Assembly (NCBI GenBank): GCA_015345905.1
Contig: JADDTR010000026.1
Location: 186,001-250,000 of the forward strand
Reading direction: 5' to 3'
DNA length: 64,000 bases
Source of the DNA: Aotearoamyces nothofagi
Lineage: Eukaryota > Ascomycota > Leotiomycetes > Leotiales > Tympanidaceae
The notes under the pieces were generated by a model. It made no database searches, was not told the DNA's origin, and saw only the letters and a program-made list of their open reading frames with translations. This document shows positions 35,401-46,545 of this stretch, piece by piece. How positions within the stretch are numbered: position 1 is the first letter of the stretch; each line of letters starts with the position of its first letter. The translations under genes and the position numbers were made by a program.

Positions 35401-37263
35401 ATGAGCGAGAAGCAGATTGCAACTGGCGCTGATGAGGCAGGGCAGGAGAGTTCCCCGGAACTCCAAGCTTCCAAAGTCAGTATCGATGTCGCTGTTGACC
35501 CAAGAGCACCACCGGCGGAAGTTTCATCCAAGAGACAGTCTCTTTCAGACATCTTCACAATTGTCAGTATCAAGTTTTATTAACTACCTGCTCTAGCCCC
35601 AAATGATCTACTAGCAATGCACTTACAAGCTTTAGTTCTGCTGTGGTTTTGCCTTGATATCTGATGGCTACCAAAACAACCTGATGACAATGACAAATGT
35701 TCTCCTGAAGAAGGAGTACCCGGTGGAATATAATTCTACTGTCAGCACTCGAGTTTCTAATGCTTTGCTTGTGGGAGAAATCTTTGGCCAGATTGTTATT
35801 GGCTTGACGTGCGATTATCTGGGACGAAAGTTTGCAATTGTAGGTTCTCTGGCTTCTTGACATAGCCCTACTTGCTAATTTCAACAGATTGCGACCACCC
35901 TTATGATTGTCATTGGTGGTATCTTGGCTACTGCTAGCAATGGAGTTACTATTGACGGCATGTTTTGGATGATGACAGTTTCTAGAGGAATAATCGGGTT
36001 TGGTACCGGAGGTAAGAAACCTCTCTGCAAAAGAGAGTAAAAATCAAGATCGACCAGCTGGAATTTTTCATTGATGGAAAAATGTCTTCGTTATTAGAAT
36101 ACCCACGTACCAAAAAAGTTCTATACGTCGGAAACTAATAATTTTTAATAGGAGAATACCCTGCCTCTTCCACTTCCGCTTCTGAGGCTGCAAATGAGCA
36201 CACGTTACAGAACCGTGGAGCTATCTTTATTCTAGTCACCAATCTCCCTCTATCATTTGGTGGGCCCCTAGCTGTCTCAATCTTTCTCATTGTTCTATCT
36301 GCATGCTCTCAAAGTCATTACAGCACAGTATGGCGTGTCTGCTTCGGCATTGGCGTGCTATTCCCGCTCACTGTCTTCTACTTCCGGATAAAAATGCTGA
36401 ACTCAAAGCTCTACCGTCGAGGCGCAATCAAGAGGAACGTCCCATACTCACTCGTAGGTCGTTATTACTGGAAATCCCTTATCGGTACAGCTGGTTCATG
36501 GTTCCTCTACGACTTCATCACCTTCCCCAATGGAGTCTTTTCAGGAACTATCATTGCATCTGTCGTCCCTACAAAAGCCAGCAACATCGTCCTAAAGACG
36601 GGAGAATGGCAACTCCTCCTCGGGACTATTGCACTCCCCGGTGTCTTTCTCGGTGCATTTCTCTGCGATCGTTTTGGAAGAAAAAACACTATGATGCTCG
36701 GCTTCTCAGGCTATCTCGTATTCGGCCTCATCATCGGCTGCGCATACAACCGCATCACTCATATCCTTCCTCTTTTTATTATATTTTATGGTCTCATGCT
36801 CTCATTTGGTAATATGGGCCCGGGCAATATGCTTGGCCTTCTCAGCTCGGAATCATATGCCACATCTGTCCGCGGCACCTGTTATGGGTTTTCTGCGGCC
36901 GTAGGAAAAGCTGGTGCGGCGATTGGGACGCAGGCATTTACGCCGATCCAGACTAACCTAGGCAAGAGGTGGACATTTATCATTGCGGCGGTCTGTGGAG
37001 TTGCTGGGTGAGTGGATGTGCGATACAAGGCATCACATTACGATTATGGTTGCTGACATAGCATTGCTAGGATACTGGTGACTTATTTCTTCGTTGAGAA
37101 TGTGACGGGGGAGGATCTTGCTAAGAGAGACGAGAAATTCAGAGCGTACATTGTTGCGAACGGATGGGATGGCGAGATGGGAGAAGAGGACCTGAAGGCG
37201 TTGGCTGATGAGGGGTTGGAGGAGGCCATTGTTGAGGATATCAGACGGGGGATTCAGGCATAG
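35401..37263 (+). CDS. GIT1-like MFS transporter (glycerophosphodiester/phosphate type)
   Basis: A 512-aa plasma-membrane major facilitator of the PHS/GIT1 branch, which in yeast imports glycerophosphoinositol and glycerophosphocholine. Exons: 35401-35562, 35636-35839, 35888-36011, 36152-37007, 37071-37263, with introns of 73, 48, 140 and 63 nt. TM1 contains LISDGYQNN; the loop between TM2 and TM3 carries DYLGRK, the equivalent loop after TM8 DRFGRKN, both variants of the MFS A-motif. GEYPASSTSASEAANE after TM4 is the signature of this branch. Twelve hydrophobic segments can be counted. The tail is acidic (LKALADEGLEEAIVEDI). Length is close to yeast Git1 (518 aa). The real substrate could also be phosphate or another polar organic phosphate. 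Confidence 0.87.
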
Positions 37264-37851
37264 AATATGGAGGGGCAATAGCGTGGATATGCCTTGTCCT
37301 AGAAACAGAGGTGACGGGAACCTTCCCAGCTAGGAGCATCTCATGATATTCGATAACACGTCTCGGCCGTCCTGATAGAGAGTTGATAATCGTATGTTGG
37401 CGTTATGCGGATGAGGAATTTTGGGTGGGGAGCGAGTACGGGGAGGATGGGGGTTGAGTGCCGTGGGTGTGAGTGTGTGGGTGATAGAGGTAGTATACTT
37501 TAAAGTCGGAGGTAAGACTGCCAGTCCACTTCTACTATTCTCTCTATTCCTCTCCATTTTTTCTCAGTTCAACTGCGAATGGGTATCCGAGCCTCACAAA
37601 TGTTCGCCATTAGGAATATCGCAGATGACCTTTACTCCCATATTTTCTAAGCAGACTGCTAAATACAACAACCGCATTCAGATGCACAAGATCAAACACA
37701 AGACTAGTAAATAGCTCACTAATTTGTTATAACTTCTTCATATAATTAAATTGGCCACCCTGGCTTGACTCTATTAACAGCAACCCAGACCCAGTTGCAA
37801 AAGACACAAAGAAAAAGAAAATCAGTCTGCGCAGCGATGAACCTTCTACGC
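37264..37851. other. Convergent intergenic region
   Basis: 3' flanks of the transporter and RTA1-like genes. A G-rich GGGTGTGAGTGTGTGGG stretch lies at about 37463-37482. No gene recognised. Confidence 0.4.
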
Positions 37852-38890
37852 CTATGCGATACCAGAATACATTCGTTTTGGAGAGTCTAAGACTTCAAGC
37901 TTTGAAGTGTCTGATTCTGGCGAGGCCTCTAGTGTGGTAGAAGAGCTTTGTGTCATTGGCTTGAAGAAAATGCCTGGGTGGCAGACAGTAAGAGCAAGGA
38001 CCGCGATACAGCACATACTAAGAACCGTTAGTCTTTTAATTAAACATTAGAATGCTCATCATGACACTTACACTCCATCCAGTACAATAAACCCTGTCTC
38101 ATCGCGCATTATCGAGTTCGCCCATCCGGTAGCCAACTCCCCAATACGGTATACACATCGTACATAAACAGCCAACGAGGACACGAAGATGCAGGTACCG
38201 AAGATCTTGAACTTAGTACTGAGAAGCAGTTGTGCTGATTCAACCGTCAAGGAATACCCAAGGCGCTTGACATTAGCGATGAAGCCAATAGTCAGTCCAT
38301 ACAAGAACGTGAAGGTCGCAACCTGGAACACGATACCAGCAAGCATGATATTTCCGCCCATTGCCGTTTCAGAGGTCGTATTTCCTGTTGCGGCAACGCC
38401 ACCGCCGACAGCCTGGAGAATGAGCGAGGTGATATCACAGCTTATGAAGATCCAAGGGTAAAGGGCGGCCTTGATAAGTGAGAATTGAGGACCGATTGCG
38501 AGAACCATATGCTTCAGGGTAATATAGATGGCTGCTGCGAATAGTGACTACAACGTACATCAATAAAGGTCGGCCTTGTCATAAAAATAAACTTACAGGT
38601 GCTAATATCAAAGTGCAGATCTGGATCTCAAAGCCCGTATTTGACCAAGGATTCGAATGCATCATAATGCGGCCAATGTACCCAATCGCCTCCGCTGTGC
38701 ATCCAAGTGCGATGACAGACGAGTATGCCCATGTTTTGAACCGGAAGCCAAGAATGAGTTGGGCGAAGACGAAGACGGCGAAGTATGCACAGAAGAAGGC
38801 GTTGGCACCCAGACTAGGACGGTAGCCATAGATTGTTGCTTCGATCGGACATTCGACGGAGACAGAGGTGCAGTTGTCTGTGCTCGACAT
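37852..38890 (-). CDS. RTA1-like seven-TM protein (lipid-translocating exporter family)
   Basis: A 311-aa integral membrane protein. Exons: 38597-38890, 38072-38547, 37852-38017, with introns of 49 and 54 nt. It has seven hydrophobic segments after an extracellular, cysteine-bearing N-terminus (CTSVSVECPIEATIYGYRPS). Family hallmarks visible: EAIGYIGR in TM3, FISCDITSLILQAVGGG in the middle, and RCVYRIGELATGW before TM7. RTA1/RTM1/RSB1 proteins in yeast are linked to resistance to aminocholesterol, molasses toxicity and sphingoid-base export. The start at 38890 is preferred to an upstream TTG frame. The last exon supplies TM7 and a short Ser-rich tail ending KRMYSGIA. Substrate unknown. Confidence 0.9.
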
Positions 38891-40309
38891 TGTAGATTTA
38901 TAAGAGAAATGCAAAGATTGATCGAAGTAGTTGTATTCTTATATACAAGTGTATGTCTTGGGAAGGATTTAACTGCTCGGAAGGGTGGGAGTGGTTTTCT
39001 TTGTTGGAGACTCAAGAAGAGGCCGATGTTGTAACTTTGTACTTGTACTGTACTTGTACAGTATATACATGAAGTCAAAGGTCGATCCATCTTATATGTT
39101 ACATATGGGGACATCTCCACAAGCCTCTACGGCCGTAAACGTCGTGCTGCCACAGATGCCATAGAACTGGCGTTGCGTCAGTACGAGGTTGCACCACAGG
39201 AGGTAAATTAGACGTTCCCCCGACTCGCGGACTCTACGATCTCGGACTCGGACTCGGGCTCGGACGCATCGCTAACTGGCCACGATTACGCCTAATCCAC
39301 GGATCTTACAGCGGTCGAGGCTGGCTTGGCCGCTGCAATGTTACGCCGACTGCATTCTAGGATGCTGAAAACGGCCGCAGGGGCATTCACGGCCGTAAGG
39401 ACGAATGGCTGAAACCCAAATCATCGCGCGTAGAATCCTTCGATGATGAGCCAAGATATTTGCAGACGTGTTGTTGTGGCGGAGCACCACGGCATGCCAT
39501 GCGACAGTGCTTGGAAGACCTGGAAGACCTGACAGAGAGCTGGAGCTGACGCTGCGATGTGGCGAGAGATCGAGGCATCGCTGCCAATGCCCCGCCAGGG
39601 AGGGAGACCGCAGCAGTTGAATGCCCAGAGATCGAAGGGCGGCACTGCCACCGTATGCTGACATAATATAATATAGGCATAACGCCCAGTTGACGTGTCT
39701 ACATAGTGGAATGTGGAGAGAACTAAAAGCCAAGATCTTCGGGTGGAGGGAGTGATCTGGAATGGCCGCGATGAGACAGCCTCTCCAGCCCTATCCATTG
39801 CGGAGATAAGCAGTATATCCCAAAGCCGAACAACAGTCCTCGATCGGCCGTTCGAGTTGAACGGCGGAGGAATTAAACACTTGTATAAGTAGCTGCTTGT
39901 AGGCAGAACGATGCCTATGAAGTAATCGTCAGAATAGTGACCACCTTCACCGTTAACTATTCGCTTGAGGCTGACGGATATTTACGGCGTTGCTTCCCCA
40001 TATGTCCACACTCCTGTACGAGGGATTACGCTGGAATCTTATAGATACAAAACATCTTCATATCCATTAAGATCACTAGTCCGCCGTGTATTCTTGCTCG
40101 CATGTGACGCCCTGGATATCACGTGCTTAGCTGCAGCCTATCTGCATTCCTCCGCCGAGATGGAGATTCAACAACCCATAAATAGACCAAGAGCTGCCAA
40201 CACCACAACAGGCGGCAACTCTAATCCAAAGACTTGATTTTGATACAGGGCATCTTCAAAACGTCTTAGGTGTCTAATATTGTCGTTTAGTAAGATTAGG
40301 ATTGGAATC
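38891..40309. other. Divergent intergenic region with an inverted repeat and GC-rich patches
   Basis: 1.4 kb between the RTA1-like (-) and NmrA-like (+) genes. A perfect 8-bp inverted repeat TACTGTAC-TT-GTACAGTA lies at 39046-39063, about 160 nt upstream of the RTA1-like start. GGACTCGGACTCGGGCTCGGAC at about 39242-39264 is a short hexamer tandem repeat. Overlapping minus-strand frames at 39341-39798 show no domain. Confidence 0.5.
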
Positions 40310-41732
40310 ATGGTCAAGGTCGCTGTTGCTGGTGGCTCTGGAGGTATGTGGCCTGTTTTTTAACCATGACTTGATATCGGGAATCCCTTGTAGTACACTT
40401 ATCCAGTCGTCTTAACCGGGCAGCGACTGCCATACAGGTCATCCAAATGAGCTAATTGCATACAGGAGTTGGATCAGAAGTCGTACAAGAGCTTCTTAAT
40501 GATGGTAGACATGATGTGACAATTCTTACGAGGAAGAAGGTAGCTGCAGTCTATATTCTACCGGACGTTTTTGAGGCACAAAACCCTCACACATCCACCT
40601 TTGTCTTTCATTCCCAGCCCTTGAATATTCCACGTATGAAGGCCGCGTAGTATTCTATAGAGGTCCTAATTCTGATGGTGTATCACGTAGAATGGCACGG
40701 ATAAATCAACGCGGACTGCTTCAATACTTTCACAGAATCCAAATGTCAAGGTCCAAGAAGTTGATTACTGTGACTTGGCTGCCCTGTCGACCATTTTGAA
40801 GGAAACGCATACCGTTCTTTCTTTCATTACCAGTGGAGCTGATGTAGGAAACGTTGCGCAGAAGACCCTGATAGACGCATGTGTCGTAGCTGGAGTAAAG
40901 CGTTTTGCGCCATCAGAATGGGCGACGTAAGCCAGATATCTCAGTCGTTTAAACAAGCGCATCTAAAGTGACGTTTCCTCTAGTAAAAATGACTCTGGCA
41001 TCCCACAGTATGCTGGGAAAGCCGATGTGCGCACGTATCTGGAGGAGATCAACAAGGACAAGAAAGTAATCTAATTTTCCCGCAGCACTTGAAGCTACTA
41101 GTCTAACAACTACAGGTTTTACAATACACTCTCTTCCAGCAAGGATTTCTGCTGAACTTCATGGCTGCGCCGCATAAAACAACGCACTACATGACCACCT
41201 ACCCAGCCCTCTTCAGCGTCGACGAATGCCGTGCTCTAATCCTCGAAGATGGAGACCAGTATTTTGGCCTCACGTCTACCCAGGATCTAGGTCGCGTTGT
41301 CGCTGAAGCATTAAGCTTGGATGACGCAGAGGAGTGGCCTGTAGACGGGGGTCTGAGAGGAGACAGGCTGACCGCGATGGAGATCGTGAGGCTTGGGGAG
41401 AAGATCAGAGGTATTTCTCAGCCACCGCCACCCCCCCTCATCCATTTCCACATCTCTAACGCCTTGACATCATAACAGGCCACCCGTTTAAAATCGAGCA
41501 CGTAACGAAAGAGGCCCTGAAGCAAGATACGTTACAAACAGAATGGGTACCTCTGATCACGCATCCAGCCATACCAGCAGAACTCCAAGAGCACTATTCC
41601 AGGAAAGCACCGATCAATCTCCTGGCATCAGCGGCTCGCGGCGCCTGGGATGTAAGTGATTCGTGGAACAAGCGTCTGCCGGGGCTGAGGTTGAGGACGG
41701 CGGAGGAATTCCTCGGGGAGGTATCATGGTAG
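40310..41732 (+). CDS. NmrA-like / isoflavone-reductase-like NAD(P)-binding protein
   Basis: A 309-aa atypical short-chain dehydrogenase. Exons: 40310-40343, 40466-40539, 40736-40926, 40984-41065, 41116-41410, 41479-41732. The Rossmann dinucleotide motif GGSGGVGS lies at residues 8-15, assembled across the first splice site. The next features are the beta-alpha-beta VTILTRK, VKVQEVDYCDL, TVLSFITSGAD, and VKRFAPSEWATKNDSG, which match the NmrA/isoflavone reductase (PCBER) family. FMAAPHKTTHYMTT lies in the substrate domain. Intron 2 is 196 nt, the longest, and its borders are less certain than the rest; a small extra exon in it is possible. These proteins either reduce small aromatic substrates or act as NADP sensors; the substrate is unknown. 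Confidence 0.8.
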
Positions 41733-42615
41733 TATAATTTGGACTCTCCGCTTACTTACGCAGATCAGCTCGAAACTAGACCTCGAAATTGCGTGGAGTA
41801 CGGCTGAGATACCCGATGCGCTCACCGAAATCCCAGGCTGTGCTTAACCCCAGTCCTGTCAGTAAATCCGCAGGCATCTATAGTTGCATGGTGATAAAAC
41901 GTGGCTAAGTACTTTCGATGCAGGAACGCGGCGCAGGGCAGTAGGGGTTTGTTTAGAGTAGTGATACAGATTTTAAAAATCAGACCGCTGTATTAATACA
42001 GTATATATATATAATAATACTGGAATTAATCCGAAAGTGGTCAGCTCTGACGATTACAAATAAATTACAAGCCTTGAGAGACAAGACGAAAATGCTACCC
42101 GCTCCCAGCAACGGCATTAAGCGATAAAGGAGAGGAGACAGGAAGTGAGGAAAGAGCACAGAGACAGGAGCCGGCATGGTAAGCTAAAAAGGACGTAGTT
42201 CTTGTCTTCTTGGGGAGACAAGAGATCAGACCGATAAAATGGTTACTCGCTCAGATGCGGCGGCTAAATATTATATCCAGTGAGTCTTTCCTGGCTGACG
42301 ATTGCAGGGGCGGCCAGCAGTTGGCGTTGGCAATTGTGGGTCGGGCACGGGCAGCGTCAGGGGCAGCGCCAAGTCGGCCGCTCGGGTTTTAGTGCCCTGT
42401 AGTGCCTGGGTGCCTGGGCGCCCTCCGCGGCCATTCCGGCTCCGCCCAGCCTAGCCGCTGGTGTGCTGTAGCGCTACAGAATAGCCGTCGACAGCACAGC
42501 ACCTTCAGGTAGGGACATATACCTATACTATCGGTGCTGCTTCCTCCTCGTAGCTTTCGCTCCGTCTCCTCCAGACTCTATTCTACCCACATGTACATTA
42601 TGTAAAAACCTCATT
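41733..42615. other. Intergenic region
   Basis: 0.88 kb between two same-strand genes. 41970-42020 is very AT-rich (TATATATATAATAATA), and 42300-42480 is a GC-rich patch. No gene recognised. Confidence 0.4.
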
Positions 42616-43911
42616 ATGCTCCTACCTGCTTCCAATCGGAGGGTAAGCTTCGTTCTCGGCTCTCTTCTCGTCGTCCTGTACCTGTGGGTATACCTTGGTC
42701 GTCCACATCCATTTAAGCCTTTGGTTTCTAGCACTGCGAGCGCGTACAGCGAGTACGATGACAGTTTTAACCTCTCAGCTATCCAGACCGTCTGCGCAGA
42801 CAAGCAGTGGACGCCAGGTCTGGTCTTCACATGCGACAATTCTGGAGGCGGTGTAGGAAATATACGCAACTCGATCCTGAGTTGTGTGCGGTATGCGATT
42901 GAAGCTGGGGCAGCTCTCGTTCTGCCGCGCATTATCCTTCGCAGCCCCAACGACATCACGGATATATGGAACGAAAATCGGGCTGAGATGGACTATATGT
43001 TCGACAAGCAACACTTTATCGAGTCCCTCCGGTTGTCGTGCCCAGAGTTGCAGCTCTACAATCAACTCGAAGATACCCCAAACTTTAATTCAGCCCGAAA
43101 ACCAATATCTCTCCAGCCCGAGAGCCTTGTCTATGATTTACCAAGAACCGGTCTCTCAGACCCAGCCGCCTGGCGTGAATTGTTCTATGGCTGGCTTGGG
43201 GCTTCCCCGTCAGAGCAGACACCATCAGTTATAAACCTTGGGCGCTCCTTTATCAAATATGCGATCTATTCGGACGGTGCAGATTTTGCTCTCAACTTCG
43301 GCCGAATCCTGAAGTTCCGCAACGAAATATACGACCTTGCAGCTGCAACACTTCTTGCTCTGTCGAATAAATATACCTTACACATAGATCCTGCCAGACC
43401 TATCGCCAAGAATGCCTTCTTTGGTGCCCATCTCCGCACCGAGGCAGACGCGGCCAAGGCCTGGCCGCCAAGCGATACATGGTGGTACTATGGCTACTAC
43501 GACGTACAGTCCGACCTCTACCTCTCTCAAGCTGCAAACTCGAGCTCGGTCGTCATATACGTCGCATCAGGAAACCACACCGAGGTCGAAAGATTCGCAC
43601 GGGACGCGAAGGCGAAGAACCACATTCCAGTAACCACCAAGCTAGACCTGCTGAAAGGCAGAGACCTGGCCTTGCTCAACTCTCTGGCGTGGGACCAGCA
43701 GGCTCTGGTCGACTTCCTAGTCATGCTGAAGGCGTCTGATTTCGCCGGCATCGCACACTCGAGTTTCGCGTGGAATATTGCCCTCAGGCGGCACCGCTAT
43801 TCGCATAGGGTTGACTTTTTAGACGGCCCCCAGATGCTGTCGGACGAGCTGAGCCAGATCTATGGTAAGGTAAGAGGATACCCCGAGTATGCTTCATGTA
43901 TGTGGCCGTGA
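42616..43911 (+). CDS. Type II membrane protein with O-fucosyltransferase-like domain
   Basis: A single-exon 431-aa protein. An N-terminal signal anchor spans about residues 11-28 (VSFVLGSLLVVLYLWVYL), followed by a lumenal domain, as in Golgi glycosyltransferases. The segment CDNSGGGVGNIRNSILSC (about residues 73-90) resembles the GDP-binding loop GGGxGNxR of GDP-fucose O-fucosyltransferase-like proteins. FFGAHLRTEADA (about 273-284) matches the HxR motif of the same fold. DFAGIAHSSFAWNIALRR near residue 380 resembles the C-terminal nucleotide-binding strand of the family. Seven or so N-glycosylation sequons are seen (for example NHT and NSS). Fungal members have no firmly established acceptor. 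The family call rests on motif likeness and needs a structural comparison. Confidence 0.72.
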   Translation: MLLPASNRRVSFVLGSLLVVLYLWVYLGRPHPFKPLVSSTASAYSEYDDSFNLSAIQTVCADKQWTPGLVFTCDNSGGGVGNIRNSILSCVRYAIEAGAALVLPRIILRSPNDITDIWNENRAEMDYMFDKQHFIESLRLSCPELQLYNQLEDTPNFNSARKPISLQPESLVYDLPRTGLSDPAAWRELFYGWLGASPSEQTPSVINLGRSFIKYAIYSDGADFALNFGRILKFRNEIYDLAAATLLALSNKYTLHIDPARPIAKNAFFGAHLRTEADAAKAWPPSDTWWYYGYYDVQSDLYLSQAANSSSVVIYVASGNHTEVERFARDAKAKNHIPVTTKLDLLKGRDLALLNSLAWDQQALVDFLVMLKASDFAGIAHSSFAWNIALRRHRYSHRVDFLDGPQMLSDELSQIYGKVRGYPEYASCMWP

Positions 43912-44307
43912 GCCATTGACTGGACCGACTGCCAGAGCGGACACCGTACGACTAAATTTATAATGAGATGAAATGTTAACATATAGGATATATGATATCA
44001 TAGTGGAGGGGCGAGAGGGAATGCCGCCCCTTCTTGGCTTGATAGCGGATATATAATTATCTATGTTCAAACATTTAGGCATCTGTATTATATAGCGACA
44101 ATTATATCATCTAGAGGAACACTTCTGCAGCTGTTTCTATTACAATTTACATCTAGCTATACAGCCGATGAAACAATAGCTGTGTATATCTGGAGAAGTC
44201 GGTTCTGCAGTGTCTTTCGATTATATATAACCTGACATTGATATAAACCAGGTTATACTCTTTATACTTAGTTATCAATTACCACTATATATAAATATGC
44301 ATACATC
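43912..44307. other. Convergent AT-rich intergenic region
   Basis: 396 nt, A/T-rich with several TATATA strings; 3' flanks of two converging genes. Confidence 0.4.
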
Positions 44308-46143
44308 TCATCGCTGCTGCGCATACAGATGCTGCGTGTACAGATGACCTCCATGTCCACCGTCCAGCTCGGCCAGACCCTGCAGGCTCTCCAGCTCCGA
44401 CGTCGTATTGCCCACCTCCATCTCCCTGGGCGCGAACCCGCCCTGGGGATATTTTTGATTCGACCAGCTCGCATCCGTCCCAGTCCCGGGCGACTGGCCT
44501 GCTGCGTCTTCCGTGGCAGGATATACAGTATTGTGTCCGTCCGTCGGCCGTTTTCTCCTCCAGAAGATAATTAGCAAGACGATTCCAACCAGAGCCACGA
44601 CTCCGATGCTGGTTCCAATACCCGCCTTTGCACCAATCGACAGGCCGTTTTTGGTATCGGCAGTAGACGTGCTGCTGCTGCCGCTGCCGCTGCTACCACT
44701 ACTGCTACTATTCCCGCTTCCAGAATCCGAACCCAACACCGTCCAACTAGTGCTCCAGCTATCTATCCACTTGTTCGTCGATGCATTAATAATGTCGTCC
44801 GTCGGCTCTATAGTTGTCACGACAGGTTGCGTAGGAATATTAGGACCTGGTGCCTGGGCTAAGAACCATTTCCCTTCGCTGCCCTTGGACCAATTAACGC
44901 CTACGAATGCAGCTTGCAAAAAGGCGCGTCCGAGGGTATAGCTCCCTTGATTTGAGAATGGGAAGGGCTGGCAGGGGAAGTATTGCGTTGGTGTACTAAT
45001 TAGGGGAGTGGTAAGTGTGAGATTCAGCAATGCGAACGGGACGTTGATGGTAAGGTTTTGGCTGAGCGAGACGCTGGTGCTGACGAGGCGGAACGTAAAG
45101 CTAAGATAGGAAGGAGAGGAGATGATGGTGTTGTATTGGGAGGAGGTAGTGTCCCAGAAGTAGAGACCGTAGTCAGATTGGTATGTCACGGGGAGATTGG
45201 CGGCGATGGCATCGCAGGTGGACTGCGGCAGATTAAGATAAGGAAGCGTTGCGTCGATGTGGACATTAAGTTGGACGCCGATGGTGGAGTTACCATCGCG
45301 GAGCAGTCCGGATTGAGAGCTGCTGTTGAATGGAGAAGAGCCTTCTGCGACACCTAGACCTATGTCGAGGAGATCGATTGGGAGGTCATTTGAATCGTAG
45401 TCTTGTACTGCGACAGAGCCATAGACCCGCTCCTGGTCGTAACCACCAATGTATAACGATCCTGGTATGTTGAGCGCTGCAGACCCAATATGCATGCCAT
45501 ATGAATTCGAGGATACAGATCCAGTGATGTAGAGATAGGATGGTAGGAACGAAGCATTGAAATTCGGCTCGTCCGTCCCGTTAAACCAGGTCTGGTTTGC
45601 GTCTGGAGAGCCCAACCCCAGCTTCCCAACTTGTGGCGAATACATCGTGCCGTTAGGTAAAGCCGTAAACCCTTCCGCCACATCAATTATGTCAAAGTCT
45701 GGAATGACTGCAGATCCTCCACTAACAAGCGGAATGCTGGCTTGGTCGAATACGAAGCGTCCGGTGCCTTGTTGCAATGGCATTGCTCCAATGGTTCCGA
45801 AAAATGTTGTATTCACCAGACCAGGCCCAGTCCCGGTAATCGTGAAAGAAGAGCTTGAAGCAGTCTGATTATAGAGTCCAGCTGTCTCCGCCAGACATCC
45901 AGTTGCTGTTGTACTATCGTCGCATATCGACGGTGCTAGAAGATTTGACGCCCAAGCACCGCCGGGATAGAGGTCAATATCTTGGAGGGGAGTGCCGACT
46001 TGGATCTTGACCGCTTGCCATGGTCCGTCTGGCCCGTAGGTTTGTGTTGACCAAGTCAAACCATGAGGACTTGGTTGACTTTCCACTCCTAAGGAAGCAA
46101 GTAGAAAGAGCACAGACAACCGCTTCATAGTTGCCATCGGCAT
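44308..46143 (-). CDS. Membrane-anchored pepsin-fold (A1 family) protein lacking catalytic motifs
   Basis: A single-exon 611-aa surface protein. Start at 46143 (MPMATMKRLSVLFLLASLG), with a second ATG at 46128 also fitting a signal peptide; further upstream the frame has only TTG. The lumenal part follows the pepsin layout: VGTPLQDIDL, a flap-like region, and IDATLPYLNLPQSTC in the second lobe. At the first active site, where pepsins have DTG, the sequence reads LYPGGAW, so the first catalytic Asp is absent. At the second, DTG/DSG is replaced by DAT. A Ser/Gly-rich linker (about residues 485-515) precedes a single TM helix (GIGTSIGVVALVGIVLLIIF) and a cytoplasmic tail starting WRRKRP. Many NxS/T sequons are present. 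It is probably a non-catalytic cell-surface binding or sensor protein; that role is inference. Confidence 0.85.
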   Translation of the reverse strand: MPMATMKRLSVLFLLASLGVESQPSPHGLTWSTQTYGPDGPWQAVKIQVGTPLQDIDLYPGGAWASNLLAPSICDDSTTATGCLAETAGLYNQTASSSSFTITGTGPGLVNTTFFGTIGAMPLQQGTGRFVFDQASIPLVSGGSAVIPDFDIIDVAEGFTALPNGTMYSPQVGKLGLGSPDANQTWFNGTDEPNFNASFLPSYLYITGSVSSNSYGMHIGSAALNIPGSLYIGGYDQERVYGSVAVQDYDSNDLPIDLLDIGLGVAEGSSPFNSSSQSGLLRDGNSTIGVQLNVHIDATLPYLNLPQSTCDAIAANLPVTYQSDYGLYFWDTTSSQYNTIISSPSYLSFTFRLVSTSVSLSQNLTINVPFALLNLTLTTPLISTPTQYFPCQPFPFSNQGSYTLGRAFLQAAFVGVNWSKGSEGKWFLAQAPGPNIPTQPVVTTIEPTDDIINASTNKWIDSWSTSWTVLGSDSGSGNSSSSGSSGSGSSSTSTADTKNGLSIGAKAGIGTSIGVVALVGIVLLIIFWRRKRPTDGHNTVYPATEDAAGQSPGTGTDASWSNQKYPQGGFAPREMEVGNTTSELESLQGLAELDGGHGGHLYTQHLYAQQR

Positions 46144-46479
46144 ATTATCGAGAGAAAGCTCTCGGCTTAAACAATCGCATACAAGGAGAGATACCAAAAA
46201 GCGAGAAGAAAATCGACAGGACAGAAGAAGGCTTACAGACAGTCAGAGACGCGATGGGTGTTTGCAATGGGTACTGCCATGCCGCCTATCCGCGCTCATC
46301 ACAAGATATGGGCCGCAAACCCCCCAAAGTATGAAGAGCGCGGACAATGTGAAACTGCAAGCATTTAGCATTTGGGATCTTATATGCCGCAGAGGCGAAT
46401 TATGAGCCAATGGCGATGTTTCAAGGAGGTGAAGTATTCCGTGATTCCCGTTGGAGGCAGATACTTCGCACATGCAGAG

Positions 46480-46545
46480 AGGCGGCACAGCAGGGGGGCA
46501 CAGCGGCGGCACAGCAGCGGCACAGCAGGAGCAGGACCAAGGTGC
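46480..46545. repeat. Imperfect GGCACAGC-type tandem repeat
   Basis: GGCGGCACAGC and GCGGCACAGCAG recur four to five times with small interruptions (runs of G, AGG). GC-rich compared with the flanks. It lies about 340 nt upstream of the pepsin-fold gene start. Confidence 0.6.
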
